A DNA stretch of 45,107 bases from JADYZU01 sp964540965 (GCA_964540965.1 CAZIOT010000024.1:1-45107); one strand, 5' to 3'. Positions 24,581 through 33,963 are shown, counted from the stretch's first letter. The notes: generated by a model not told the origin, from the letters alone. Numbers and translations: made by a program.

Positions 24581-25597
24581 TCAGAACTGGTCCTCGAACT
24601 TCTTGGCCAGATCCTCGATGTTCTCGGGCGGCCAGTCCTCGACTTCCATGCCCAGGTGCAGGCCCATGTTCGACAGCACTTCCTTGATCTCGTTCAGGGA
24701 CTTGCGGCCAAAGTTCGGGGTGCGCAGCATCTCGGCTTCGGTCTTCTGGATCAGATCGCCGATATAGACGATGTTGTCGTTCTTGAGGCAGTTGGCCGAA
24801 CGGACCGACAGTTCCAGCTCGTCCACCTTCTTGAGCAGGAGCGGGTTGAATTCCAGCCCGTCTTCCAGCGCCGAGGCGGTGGCCGATTCCGGTTCGTCGA
24901 AATTGACGAAGATCTGCAGTTGGTCCTGCAGGATGCGCGCGGCATAGGCCACGGCATCGTCCGGGGTCAGCGAGCCATCGGTCTCGATCTTCATGGTCAG
25001 CTTGTCATAGTCGAGCACCTGGCCCTCGCGGGTCGGGGTGACTTCGTAGCTGACCTTGCGCACCGGCGAATAGATCGCGTCGATGGCGATCAGGCCGATG
25101 GGCGCATCTTCCGGCTTGTTGCGGTCGGCCGCGACATAGCCCTTGCCGGTGTTGACCGTCAGCTCCATGTAGAGCGAGGCACCGTCGTCGAGATGGCAGA
25201 TCACGTGATCCTTGTTCAGGATCTCGATCCCCGAGGATTCGGAAATGTCGCCGGCCGTCACCTGACCGGGGCCGCGGGCCTGCACGGTCAGCCGCTTGGG
25301 CCCTTCGACTTCCATCTTGATCGCCACGCCCTTGAGGTTCAGGACGATGTCGGTCACATCTTCACGCACGCCGGTGACGGACGAGAATTCGTGCAGCACG
25401 TTGTCGATCTGCACCGAGGTGATGGCAGCGCCCTGCAGCGACGACAAGAGCACGCGGCGCAGCGCGTTGCCCAGCGTCAGGCCAAAGCCGCGCTCGAGCG
25501 GCTCGGCGACGACGGTCGCCTGACGGGCAGGATCGTTGCCGGGGCGAACGTCAAGCTGCGGCGGCTTGATGAGTTCGGACCAGTTCTTGTGGATCAT
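24581..25597 (-). CDS. rpoA: RNA polymerase alpha subunit
   Basis: A 338-residue subunit that dimerises through its N-terminal domain to start RNA polymerase assembly. It begins MIHKNWSELIKPPQLDV and contains the assembly motif FGLTLGNALRRVLLSSLQGAAIT. The C-terminal domain includes ELELSVRSANCLKND, which binds UP-element DNA and activators. The ATG at 25597 is chosen: family start, with GGAGGG (TATGGAGGGACGC) just upstream. It lies between rpsK and rplQ as in most bacteria. Confidence 0.98.
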   Translation of the reverse strand: MIHKNWSELIKPPQLDVRPGNDPARQATVVAEPLERGFGLTLGNALRRVLLSSLQGAAITSVQIDNVLHEFSSVTGVREDVTDIVLNLKGVAIKMEVEGPKRLTVQARGPGQVTAGDISESSGIEILNKDHVICHLDDGASLYMELTVNTGKGYVAADRNKPEDAPIGLIAIDAIYSPVRKVSYEVTPTREGQVLDYDKLTMKIETDGSLTPDDAVAYAARILQDQLQIFVNFDEPESATASALEDGLEFNPLLLKKVDELELSVRSANCLKNDNIVYIGDLIQKTEAEMLRTPNFGRKSLNEIKEVLSNMGLHLGMEVEDWPPENIEDLAKKFEDQF

Positions 25598-25709
25598 GCG
25601 TCCCTCCATACTTGCCCGCCTTCCATGTCCTAAAAAGGCCGGCGCCCGAGGTTGAATCGCGAAACGCAGGGCCGCGCCCAAGGCGCGACCCTGCGGAAAC
25701 TGTCTTGGA

Positions 25710-26102
25710 TCAGACGCGCCGGCGCTTGGGCGGGCGGCAGCCGTTGTGGGCAATCGGCGTCACGTCGCGGATCGAGGTGATGCTGAAGCCGACGGCAGCC
25801 AGCGCGCGCAGGGCCGATTCACGGCCCGAACCGGGGCCCTGCACTTCGACCTCGAGCGTCTTGACGCCATGTTCCTGCGCCTTGCGGCCGGCATCCTCGG
25901 CCGCCATCTGGGCGGCATAGGGCGTCGACTTGCGCGAACCCTTGAACCCCATGGTGCCCGAGGACGACCACGAGATCGCGTTGCCCTGCACGTCCGAGAT
26001 CAGGATCTTGGTGTTGTTGAACGACGAATTCACATGCGCCACGCCAGCGGCGATGTTCTTGGAGACCTTCTTCTTGCCCCCACGGCGGGTATCACGAGCC
26101 AT
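25710..26102 (-). CDS. rpsK: 30S ribosomal protein S11
   Basis: A 130-residue protein of the platform of the small subunit, near the E site. It has NNTKILISDVQGNAISWSSSGTMGFKGSRKSTPYAAQ-type sequence and ends PIAHNGCRPPKRRRV. It lies 12 bp after rpsM with GGGGA upstream of the ATG (AGGGGACGCTCAG). A 112-bp spacer separates it from rpoA. Confidence 0.98.
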   Translation of the reverse strand: MARDTRRGGKKKVSKNIAAGVAHVNSSFNNTKILISDVQGNAISWSSSGTMGFKGSRKSTPYAAQMAAEDAGRKAQEHGVKTLEVEVQGPGSGRESALRALAAVGFSITSIRDVTPIAHNGCRPPKRRRV

Positions 26103-26114
26103 CTGAGCGTCCCC

Positions 26115-26483
26115 TTACTTCTTCTTGCCGGCGATCGGCTTGGCCGGGCCCTTGCGGGTGCGGGCGTTGGTGTGGGTGCGCTGGCCGCGAACCGGCAGGT
26201 TCTTGCGGTGGCGCAGGCCACGGTAGCAGCCAAGGTCCATCAGACGCTTGATGTTCATCGTGACTTCGCGGCGCAGGTCGCCTTCGACAGTCAGGTTGGC
26301 GTCGATGTATTCGCGGATCGCCAGGACTTCGGCGTCGGTCAGGTCGTTGACCCGGCGCGCTTCGTCGATCTTCACCGCCTCGCAGATCTGGTGGGCGGTA
26401 TGCGGGCCGATGCCCGTGATATAGGTGAGCGCGATGGGAACCCGCTTCGCAGTCGGGATGTTCACGCCGGCAATACGAGCCAA
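26115..26483 (-). CDS. rpsM: 30S ribosomal protein S13 (TTG start)
   Basis: A 122-residue protein of the small-subunit head that contacts tRNA and the large subunit. The start codon is TTG, in (M)ARIAGVNIPTAKRV, which aligns exactly with the normal first residue; AAGGA is 8 bp upstream and no in-frame ATG is near. The C-terminus has GLRHRKNLPVRGQRTHTNARTRKGPAK. A minus-strand promoter and a hairpin lie in the 169-bp leader. It heads the alpha operon (rpsM-rpsK-rpoA-rplQ). Confidence 0.97.
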   Translation of the reverse strand: MARIAGVNIPTAKRVPIALTYITGIGPHTAHQICEAVKIDEARRVNDLTDAEVLAIREYIDANLTVEGDLRREVTMNIKRLMDLGCYRGLRHRKNLPVRGQRTHTNARTRKGPAKPIAGKKK

Positions 26484-26503
26484 GTCGTTCTTCCTTTCGT
26501 TGC

Positions 26504-26529
26504 GGTTCCGTAGTGCCGGAACCTTTTTT
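26504..26529 (+). terminator. Plus-strand terminator in the rpsM leader
   Basis: GGTTCCG (26504-26510), a 6-nt loop and CGGAACC (26517-26523) are followed by TTTTTT on the plus strand, the best intrinsic terminator shape in the window. No plus-strand gene precedes it. It could stop antisense transcripts before they enter rpsM upstream DNA. On the minus strand the same hairpin lies just before the rpsM ribosome site. Confidence 0.6.
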
Positions 26530-26627
26530 CACAACAGCACCGCCGGGCGGTGCAGCGTCGAGGTGGTCAGCCGGGGCCTGCGCCCCAACCGAATCGCCCC
26601 GCAGCCTAGGCCGCAGGGGGATGGGGT

Positions 26628-26656
26628 TCCCTAGAGAGGGAGCAAGGGGCCGTCAA
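26628..26656 (-). promoter_or_regulatory. Promoter of rpsM-rpsK-rpoA-rplQ
   Basis: On the minus strand TTGACG (26656-26651), inside the end of adk, a 17-bp spacer and TAGGGA (26633-26628) give a start near 26621 and a leader of about 138 nt. The -10 lacks the final T. The same layout stands before rpmC. Confidence 0.6.
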
Positions 26657-27314
26657 CCCCCCAAAGGCCGGTCGCGGCCAAGCACCGCAGCAATCGCCGC
26701 GGCAACCGCGTCGATCTCGGCCAGGCCGTCCACCGGGCGCAGCAGGCCCTTGGCGTAATAGTAGCCGATGAGGGGCGCCGTCTGCTTGTAATAGGCCAGA
26801 AGCCGGACCTTGAGGCTGTCGGCATTGTCATCGGCCCGCCGCTTGAACGTGGTGCCGCCGCAGACCGTGCAGCGCCCGTCGGCCGGGATCGGCCGCGTCT
26901 TGTCGTGATAGACTTCGCCGCATTTGGCGCAGGTCGAACGGCCCGACACGCGGGCGACCAGCACTTCGTCATCGACCTGCATCTCGATCACATGGTCGAT
27001 GTCCTGGCCGATTTCGGCCAGCAGGGCATGCAGCGCATCGGCCTGTGCCAGCGTCCGCGGAAAGCCGTCAAAGATATAGCCGCCGGCCGCGCCACCCGAG
27101 GTCAGCCGTTCGCGGATCAGGCCGATGACGATCTCGTCGGTGACAAGATGGCCCTTGTCCATGACCTCGGCCACCTTGCGGCCCATCTCGGTGCCCGAGG
27201 TGCGGGCATCGCGCAGCATGTCGCCAGTTGAAAGCTGGACCATGCCCCGCGTCTCGACCAGTGCCCGCGCCTGCGTGCCCTTGCCCGCCCCCGGCGGCCC
27301 CAGAAGGATGATGT

Positions 27315-27318
<4 letters not shown>
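26653..27318 (-). CDS. adk: Adenylate kinase (zinc-containing lid)
   Basis: A 221-residue enzyme interconverting ATP + AMP and 2 ADP. The P-loop is GPPGAGKGTQA; FDGFPRTLAQADAL binds AMP. The lid carries C130-x2-C133 and C150-x2-C153 (CAKC...CTVC), so it is the zinc-binding long form. Its start overlaps the secY stop (ATGA). It sits between secY and rpsM as usual. Confidence 0.97.
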
Positions 27319-28703
<1,385 letters not shown>

Positions 28704-28806
28704 GTGAGGCTCTCACTGTCAGGACAACGCCGCCGGGCCGGGTCGGCACGGCGGCGCGGAAATCGCGTCACAGGATGTAAGGCCGCGCGTGGCGGCGCAC
28801 AACCCG

Positions 28807-29286
28807 TTATTCGGCCGCAGCCTCGGCCTTCTGCGCCACGGTCAGGCTGCCGCCCGACTTGGCCACCGCGTCGATCGCACCCTGCGAGGCGCCGGTGACG
28901 CTGATCGTCGCCTTGGCGGTCAGTTCGCCCTTGGCCAGCACACGGATGCCGTCCAGCTTGCGGCGCACCAGACCCGAGGCGACCAGCACGTCTTCGGTGA
29001 TCTCGGTCTTGGCGTCGATCTTGCCGGCGTCGATGAATTTCTGGATCAGGCCCAGGTTGACGACAGCGTATTCCTTGCGGTTCGGCTTGTTGAAGCCACG
29101 CTTGGGCAGACGCTGATACAGCGGCATCTGGCCGCCTTCATAGCCGCCAAGGGCCACGCCCGAACGGGATTTCTGGCCCTTGATACCGCGGCCGGCGGTC
29201 TTGCCCTTGCCCGAACCCGGTCCACGCGCCACGCGCTTTTTCTTGCGGGTTGCGCCTTCGTTGTCGTGCAACTCATGGAGCTTCAT
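28807..29286 (-). CDS. rplO: 50S ribosomal protein L15
   Basis: A 159-residue protein that starts MKLHELHDNEGATRKKKRV and contains GRGIKGQKSRSG, the conserved rRNA-binding Gly-rich region. The ATG at 29286 has AAGGAGA 6-7 bp upstream; a longer frame to 29358 has no homology. In most bacteria rplO follows rpmD directly. Here 1.8-2.5 kb of accessory genes and a dedicated promoter stand between them, so it heads a separate unit. Confidence 0.97.
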   Translation of the reverse strand: MKLHELHDNEGATRKKKRVARGPGSGKGKTAGRGIKGQKSRSGVALGGYEGGQMPLYQRLPKRGFNKPNRKEYAVVNLGLIQKFIDAGKIDAKTEITEDVLVASGLVRRKLDGIRVLAKGELTAKATISVTGASQGAIDAVAKSGGSLTVAQKAEAAAE

Positions 29287-29381
29287 GTCGCTTCTCCTTG
29301 CCGGAACTGCCCCTCGAGCGACCAAGGGGGCAAACACGGCCTTGCCAAAGATGATCACCCCGGAATCGGGGCGACCGGAGG

Positions 29382-29410
29382 CGTATAGACGCGCGGGAAC
29401 CGCTGTGCAA
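29382..29410 (-). promoter_or_regulatory. Promoter of rplO-secY-adk
   Basis: TTGCAC (29410-29405), a 17-bp spacer and TATACG (29387-29382) on the minus strand lie about 95 bp before the rplO ATG. The spacing is ideal and the -10 again lacks the last T. It would restore transcription of rplO after the inserted genes. Confidence 0.7.
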
Positions 29411-29505
29411 GGCTTTGCGCAGCGGGCCAGGGGAACCGGTCCGGCGGGTTGTGCCGGTCACGTCGGCGGCGCAACCTTGTGCCCCGCCCGACAAGCGAGA
29501 CGTCA

Positions 29506-30003
29506 ATGCAGGACCACGATCACGGCGCCCCAAACCCGGACCATACCGTCCTGGCCCTGACCGAGGCGGAGCAGAGGTTCGTCCTGTTGGCGGGGATCGG
29601 CGCGGGGGCCTTCGTCGGCCTTGCGGGGCACTGGATCTGGGGGCTGATCGGCGATCTGGGGTTCATCCCGCTGCGCTGGCTGGGGGAGGCGATCTTTGCC
29701 AGCGGATCCCTGACCGCCACCGCGTTGCGTATCGCCGGCGGGGCGCTGGTCGGGCTATGCGCCGGGGCGGCGATCAACATCTTCAACCCGGTCGTCACGA
29801 TCACCGACAGTAAAATCGCCATCAGGTCGCCGACCGGCGCGCGGGAGATCGACCGCAGCCAGGTCGCGCGCATCTTTGCCGAAAAGGGCGATGTGGTCAT
29901 CCAGTCTGCCGATGGCGGCGACCTGTATCGCGGCGAGATGGAGGGGACACGGGACCAGCAGCGGGCCGCCTTCCTGCAGCATGGCTACCCCTGGGCCAAC
30001 TGA
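29506..30003 (+). CDS. YqeB-like membrane protein
   Basis: A predicted 165-residue protein with two TM helices (about 24-48 and 63-88) and a C-terminal cytoplasmic domain. That domain (VVTITDSKIAIRSPTGAREIDRSQVARIFAEKGDVVIQSADGG and the end AFLQHGYPW) resembles the YqeB family, best known from actinobacteria; function unknown. The ATG at 29506 is used (MQDHDHGAPN), though its ribosome site is weak. It is on the opposite strand to the ribosomal genes, in the first accessory gap. Confidence 0.7.
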   Translation: MQDHDHGAPNPDHTVLALTEAEQRFVLLAGIGAGAFVGLAGHWIWGLIGDLGFIPLRWLGEAIFASGSLTATALRIAGGALVGLCAGAAINIFNPVVTITDSKIAIRSPTGAREIDRSQVARIFAEKGDVVIQSADGGDLYRGEMEGTRDQQRAAFLQHGYPWAN

Positions 30004-30005
30004 AA

Positions 30006-30031
30006 GGGCCGGCACCCCGGGATGCCGGCCC
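30006..30031. terminator. Hairpin between two convergent genes
   Basis: 9-bp arms GGGCCGGCA/TGCCGGCCC with an 8-nt loop lie right after the YqeB-like stop and 22 bp before the PRC-barrel gene end. No T-run on either side, so a bidirectional stop is only likely. Confidence 0.45.
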
Positions 30032-30053
30032 GCCCAGTCATGGCACTACGGCG

Positions 30054-30437
30054 TCAGATCCAGTAGGGGGCGACACCGTAATAGTCGTTCGCGCGGCTTT
30101 GCCAGTCACGGTTGGTGCGCCAGTCCTCGGCATGTTGCGGCGCGCCTTCCAGGTCGGTCCGGGTCAGGTCGGTCACATAGCCGTCCCTGCCTGCGTCATA
30201 GCGCAGCTTGCCGAACGGGATCGGATAGAAATCCGACCCGATGCCCAGAAAGCCGCCGAACTGCAGCACGCCATAGGCGACCCTGCCCGAAACCGCCTCG
30301 ATCATCACGTCGTCGATATGGCCCAGATGTTCGCCCGCGGGGCTGTAGACATGGGTTCCCTGCACGGTCCGGCCCGAGATCAGCGCACCGGCCTGCGTGC
30401 CGGAGGCGGTCGTCACATGGGTGGCGTCGGTCTGCAT
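30054..30437 (-). CDS. PRC-barrel domain protein
   Basis: A predicted 127-residue protein with a single PRC-barrel (about 25-100: LISGRTVQGTHVYSPAGEHLGHIDDVMIE, then VAYGVLQFGGFLGIG). PRC-barrels occur in RimM and photosynthetic reaction centres; stand-alone forms in Rhodobacterales are often stress-linked and uncharacterised. The ATG at 30437 (MQTDATHV) has a full AGGAGG 7 bp upstream, so translation should be strong. It lies in the first gap of the ribosomal cluster. Confidence 0.85.
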   Translation of the reverse strand: MQTDATHVTTASGTQAGALISGRTVQGTHVYSPAGEHLGHIDDVMIEAVSGRVAYGVLQFGGFLGIGSDFYPIPFGKLRYDAGRDGYVTDLTRTDLEGAPQHAEDWRTNRDWQSRANDYYGVAPYWI

Positions 30438-30572
30438 GATGTATCCTCCTGATTGGGGAGCGGCCGGCAGGTCTGCACCCGCCGCCGCCTCATACCGGGA
30501 AAACGTGCGACCCTGTGCCCAGTTCCCCTGCGCCGCTGCCATGCGCGGTCTGCCGCCGGGGCCCTTGGGGCG

Positions 30573-31013
30573 TCAGTGCCCCGCCGGCCAGACGAATTCC
30601 GGGCGCAGGCCCTCATAGACCGGGCGGCCGTCGGCCGGGCGGGCATAGCCTTTGGATTCGTCCCAGAAGGCATGATAGGTGGCGCCGGGAAAGGCGGCGT
30701 CATCATAGCCCATGACATTGGGCACCGCGACGCGGATACGGTGCTGCCTGTCGTCCAGCATGATCGCCGCCCCGCATTCGGCACAGGTGCACAGCTCAAG
30801 CGGCCCGTTCGGGTTCTGCGCGTTGAACGGCTGGCGCTTCAGCTTTTCGGGGTGGTCGACCTGCAGGTCGCCGTAGTTGAAGAAGGCCACATGCGTGTGC
30901 TGCTGGCCGGTGACGGACTTGCAGACATTGCAGTGGCATTCGTGGTTGTCGATCGGTTCGGCTGTGGCGGTGACATGGATATGGTCGCAGCCGCCGGCGT
31001 AATGCGTCGCCAT
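30573..31013 (-). CDS. GFA-family (glutathione-dependent formaldehyde-activating-like) protein
   Basis: A predicted 146-residue zinc protein. The family cysteines appear as CHCNVCKSVTG (about 27-36) and CTCAECGAA. Family name comes from Gfa of Paracoccus, but most members have no proven reaction, so only the fold is claimed. GAGGAGGAGG lies just before the ATG at 31013. It is followed after 135 bp by the PRC-barrel gene on the same strand. Confidence 0.85.
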   Translation of the reverse strand: MATHYAGGCDHIHVTATAEPIDNHECHCNVCKSVTGQQHTHVAFFNYGDLQVDHPEKLKRQPFNAQNPNGPLELCTCAECGAAIMLDDRQHRIRVAVPNVMGYDDAAFPGATYHAFWDESKGYARPADGRPVYEGLRPEFVWPAGH

Positions 31014-31290
31014 ATGATCCTCCTCCTCGCGCCCTCCTCCGGGGTGCAGGAGACAGGCTAGCATCGCAGGCCGCGCGAGTCAGGCCGGATAATATGGGAG
31101 CACTGCCCAACCCGCGCCCCCTGGCCTGGACGGAGAGCGACCGGCCGTGGCGCCCCGGTGGCGCGTCCCGTGAAAAGCGGCGCCGCCGGCCCCGCGGCCG
31201 CCGCGCATCCTGATGACAGGCCGGTTGCGATGCCTCACTTTCGCCCCGTAGGTCCGGCAGGTTCTGCCCGCAGCGGGACAGAGGCGGCCG

Positions 31291-31662
31291 ATGCCCTATT
31301 CAGATTTCGAGGCGGCATTGCGCGCCGCCCGCCGACCCGGTCGCTTTGCCCGCGCAGGCCTTGTCATGGCCGCAATCGCGGGAAGCGGTCTGGCGATCAC
31401 TTTGGCGCTGACTGAATATTCCGTTGCAAACGCGCGCGTGGTTTCGTCGATCCAGATTCCGGGCAAGAGCGCAAACGAGCGTCTTGTCGTCTTTGACCTT
31501 GACGGGCGGCTCCTCCGGCAGAGGTTCAATGATCGCCTGGCGCCGTCGGCACCGGGATCGCAGGTCTGCGTCCGGGTGGCCCGGACCCCGATTGCCGGCT
31601 GGCGCTGGTATTCCATTCTGCATCCGGGCTTTTGCGCCGGCATACGCAACCCTGCCCCCTGA
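31291..31662 (+). CDS. Hypothetical single-pass membrane protein
   Basis: A 123-residue protein with a basic N-terminus, one TM helix (about 23-42) and a short extracytoplasmic domain ending CAGIRNPAP with two cysteines (C93 and C115, roughly) that could pair. No family recognised. AGAGG lies 6 bp before the ATG at 31291, and TTGCGA-N18-TAGGTC (31225-31254) is a weak promoter. The 277 bp before it, shared with the divergent GFA gene, show nothing else. Confidence 0.6.
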   Translation: MPYSDFEAALRAARRPGRFARAGLVMAAIAGSGLAITLALTEYSVANARVVSSIQIPGKSANERLVVFDLDGRLLRQRFNDRLAPSAPGSQVCVRVARTPIAGWRWYSILHPGFCAGIRNPAP

Positions 31663-31698
31663 GCATGCCGGCGACATGCCCGCACCGGAAAGCGAAAA

Positions 31699-31722
31699 CG
31701 CCCCGGCCTTGCGACCGGGGCG
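31699..31722 (-). terminator. Terminator after rpmD
   Basis: 8-bp arms CGCCCCGG/CCGGGGCG with an 8-nt loop are followed on the minus strand by TTTTCGCTTT. It lies 38 bp after the rpmD stop and marks the end of the rpmC-rpmD unit. Confidence 0.75.
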
Positions 31723-31759
31723 TCTGCCGGGCGGGCCATGGCCCGCCTTGTGTCGAACC

Positions 31760-31966
31760 TCAGCCGCGCTCTTCGATGATCTCGACGAGGTGGGAGATCT
31801 TCTTGACCATGCCGCGGACCGCCGGAGTATCTTCCAGCTCGCGGGTCTTGTGCATCTTGTTCAGGCCCAGGCCGATCAGGGTCTGGGTCTGCTTTTCCGG
31901 ACGGCGGGCGGCCGAACGGACCTGCTTGACCACGATGGTCTTCTTCACTTCGGGCTTCTTCGCCAT
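31760..31966 (-). CDS. rpmD: 50S ribosomal protein L30
   Basis: A 68-residue protein with KKTIVVKQVRSAARRPEKQTQTLIGLGLNKMHK-type sequence, the normal L30 core. Two ATGs are adjacent; 31966 is preferred because GGAGG is 7 bp upstream (4 bp for 31969). The first ATG overlaps the rpsE TGA by one base. It is the last gene of its unit; rplO does not follow. Confidence 0.95.
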   Translation of the reverse strand: MAKKPEVKKTIVVKQVRSAARRPEKQTQTLIGLGLNKMHKTRELEDTPAVRGMVKKISHLVEIIEERG

Positions 31967-31968
31967 CA

Positions 31969-32529
31969 TCAGGCCTCCACGGTCTCGGCCGCGGCCTCAT
32001 CCGGCTTGCGCAGGATGTCGGCGACCTTCTTGCCGCGGCGCTGGGCAACCGCGCGCGGCGATTGCTCGCGCATCAGGCCGTCCATGGTGGCGCGGATCAT
32101 GTTGTAGGGGTTCTGCGAGCCGAGCGACTTGGCCACGACATCGGCCACGCCCAGCATTTCGAACACGGCGCGCATCGGACCGCCGGCGATGATGCCGGTG
32201 CCCGGAACCGAGGTGCGCATCACGACGCGGCCGGCGCCCCAGCGCCCTTCGATGTCATGGTGCAGCGTGCGGCCGTCGCGCAGCGGCACGCGGACCATCG
32301 ACCGCTTGGCCTGTTCGGTGGCCTTGCGGATCGCCTCGGGCACTTCCTTGGCCTTGCCCTTGCCGAAACCGACGCGGCCCTTCTGGTCGCCAACGACGAC
32401 CAGCGCGGCAAAGCCGAAGCGCTTGCCGCCCTTGACCGTCTTGGAAACGCGGTTGATCGCGACCAGACGGTCGGCGAATTCCGGCGCCGCTTCTTCGCGG
32501 TCACGCCGGTCTCTGGGTTCTCGTGCCAT
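31969..32529 (-). CDS. rpsE: 30S ribosomal protein S5
   Basis: A 186-residue small-subunit protein important for decoding accuracy. It has VSKTVKGGKRFGFAALVVVGD, GRVGFGKGKAKEVPEAIRKA and the C-terminal fold (GGPMRAVFEMLGV). The N-terminal tail (REPRDRRDREEAAPE) and acidic C-terminus are typical alphaproteobacterial extensions. It lies 110 bp after rplR, an unusually long spacer that holds a hairpin. Confidence 0.98.
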   Translation of the reverse strand: MAREPRDRRDREEAAPEFADRLVAINRVSKTVKGGKRFGFAALVVVGDQKGRVGFGKGKAKEVPEAIRKATEQAKRSMVRVPLRDGRTLHHDIEGRWGAGRVVMRTSVPGTGIIAGGPMRAVFEMLGVADVVAKSLGSQNPYNMIRATMDGLMREQSPRAVAQRRGKKVADILRKPDEAAAETVEA

Positions 32530-32578
32530 GTGGCATCCCTTGCTTCGGCCCCGTAAGGCCCTTCATCCGGTCAATGGT

Positions 32579-32603
32579 AAGGCCCCCGGCAAGCGGGGGC
32601 CTT
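32579..32603 (-). terminator. Mid-operon hairpin between rplR and rpsE
   Basis: 10-bp arms AAGGCCCCCG/CGGGGGCCTT enclose 5 nt, with outer GGTCA/TGACC arms also present. No T-run follows. It may be a partial terminator, an mRNA processing site or a stabiliser that sets the ratio of the genes on each side. Confidence 0.5.
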
Positions 32604-32639
32604 CCTGACCATCGAGACTGGCGCACTGCCCGCCTGCAC

Positions 32640-32999
32640 TCAGATCTTCAGGCCGGCTTCGCGGGCCGCATCGGCCAGCGCCTTGACCTTGCCGTGGAAC
32701 AGGAAGCCGCCGCGGTCGAAATAGGCTTCGCTGATGCCCTTCGCCTTGGCGCGTTCCGCGATGGTGGCGCCGATCTTGGCCGCCGCCTCCACGTTGTTCT
32801 TGCCGACCACGCCCAGTTCCTTCTCGAGGCTCGAGGCCGAGGCGACGGTCACACCGTTCACATCGTCGATGAGCTGGGCCGAGATGTTCTTGGACGACCG
32901 GTGAACCGACAGGCGCAGGCGCCCGGTGTTCACCGCCTTGAGCTTGTTCCGGACGCGCTGGCGGCGCTTCTGAAACAATTCCAGTTTCGTGTTTGCCAT
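32640..32999 (-). CDS. rplR: 50S ribosomal protein L18
   Basis: A 119-residue protein that binds 5S rRNA. It begins MANTKLELFQKRRQRVRNKL and has GRLRLSVHRSSKNISAQLIDD and YFDRGGFLFHGKVKALADAAREAGL. The ATG at 32999 is 11 bp after the rplF stop; the upstream open frame is a shadow of rplF. Confidence 0.98.
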   Translation of the reverse strand: MANTKLELFQKRRQRVRNKLKAVNTGRLRLSVHRSSKNISAQLIDDVNGVTVASASSLEKELGVVGKNNVEAAAKIGATIAERAKAKGISEAYFDRGGFLFHGKVKALADAAREAGLKI

Positions 33000-33010
33000 T
33001 TGCTGCGCCC

Positions 33011-33544
33011 TTACTTCTTCTTGCCTTCCTTGCGGAAGATGAACTCGCCCCGATAGCGGATACCCTTGCCCTTGTAGGGCTCGGGCGGACGCCATTCGCG
33101 GATGTTTGCCGCAACCTGCCCGACCTTCTGCGCGTCGATACCCTCGACGACGATTTCGGTCTGCTTCGGCGTGGTGATGGTGATTCCGGCGGGGACCGCG
33201 AAATCCACGTCATGCGAATAGCCAAGCGCCAGCTTGAGCGTGTTGCCCTGCATCGAGGCGCGGTAGCCCACGCCGGTGATGTCGAGTTCACGCTTGAAGC
33301 CGGTGGAGACGCCGGTGACCAGGTTCTCGATCATCGACCGCGACATGCCCCATTGCTGGCGCGCGCGCTTGGAGGTGCCCCGCGGCGTGACCGTGATCGC
33401 CCCATCCTCTTGCGAAAGGGTCACGTCATCCGTGGCGGTGAAGGACAGGGTGCCCTTCGGCCCCTTCACTTCGACGGTCTGGCCCGAGATCGAGGCCGAG
33501 ACGCCCTTGGCGAGGGGGACGGGTTTCTTGCCGATACGCGACAT
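33011..33544 (-). CDS. rplF: 50S ribosomal protein L6
   Basis: A 177-residue large-subunit protein near the GTPase centre. It begins MSRIGKKPVPLAKGV and its C-terminal domain has the L6 signature region (AANIREWRPPEPYKGKGIRY). The ATG at 33544 is 13 bp after the rpsH stop, with GGGGGAAAGGCA upstream. Confidence 0.98.
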   Translation of the reverse strand: MSRIGKKPVPLAKGVSASISGQTVEVKGPKGTLSFTATDDVTLSQEDGAITVTPRGTSKRARQQWGMSRSMIENLVTGVSTGFKRELDITGVGYRASMQGNTLKLALGYSHDVDFAVPAGITITTPKQTEIVVEGIDAQKVGQVAANIREWRPPEPYKGKGIRYRGEFIFRKEGKKK

Positions 33545-33557
33545 TGCCTTTCCCCCC

Positions 33558-33950
33558 TTAGAACACGGTGCACAGCACTTCGCCGCCGACATTGGCAGCG
33601 CGTGCATGCGCATCCGACATGACGCCCTTGGGCGTCGAGACGATGGAGACGCCCAGGCCGCCGCGGACGGACGGCAGGTCGGACACGCCCATGTAGACGC
33701 GCCGGCCGGGCTTGGACACGCGCTTGATCTCGCGGATGACGGGGGCGCCGTCATAATACTTGAGCGAGATTTCCAGCGCCGGCTGGCCGTTGGTGTCCGT
33801 GGTCTTTTCGTAACCGCGGATATAGCCTTCGTCCGCCAGCACATCCAGCACCCAGGCCCGCAGCTTTGACGCCGGGGTCGAGACGGTGGACTTGTGCCGC
33901 TGCTGCGCGTTGCGGATGCGGGTCAGCATATCGCCGATAGGATCGTTCAT
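33558..33950 (-). CDS. rpsH: 30S ribosomal protein S8
   Basis: A 130-residue protein that binds the central domain of 16S rRNA and in E. coli represses the spc operon by binding its mRNA. It begins NDPIGDMLTRIRNAQ and ends with STPKGVMSDAHARAANVGGEVLC, the family signature. It lies 13 bp after rpsN. Confidence 0.98.
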   Translation of the reverse strand: MNDPIGDMLTRIRNAQQRHKSTVSTPASKLRAWVLDVLADEGYIRGYEKTTDTNGQPALEISLKYYDGAPVIREIKRVSKPGRRVYMGVSDLPSVRGGLGVSIVSTPKGVMSDAHARAANVGGEVLCTVF

Positions 33951-33963
33951 TCTCTAACCCTCC

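Noticed and set aside
26537..26553. GCACCGCC/GGCGGTGC palindrome in the adk-rpsM gap as adk terminator
   Set aside because: On the minus strand it is not followed by T residues, and it lies downstream of the rpsM promoter inside its leader, so a full stop there would silence rpsM.
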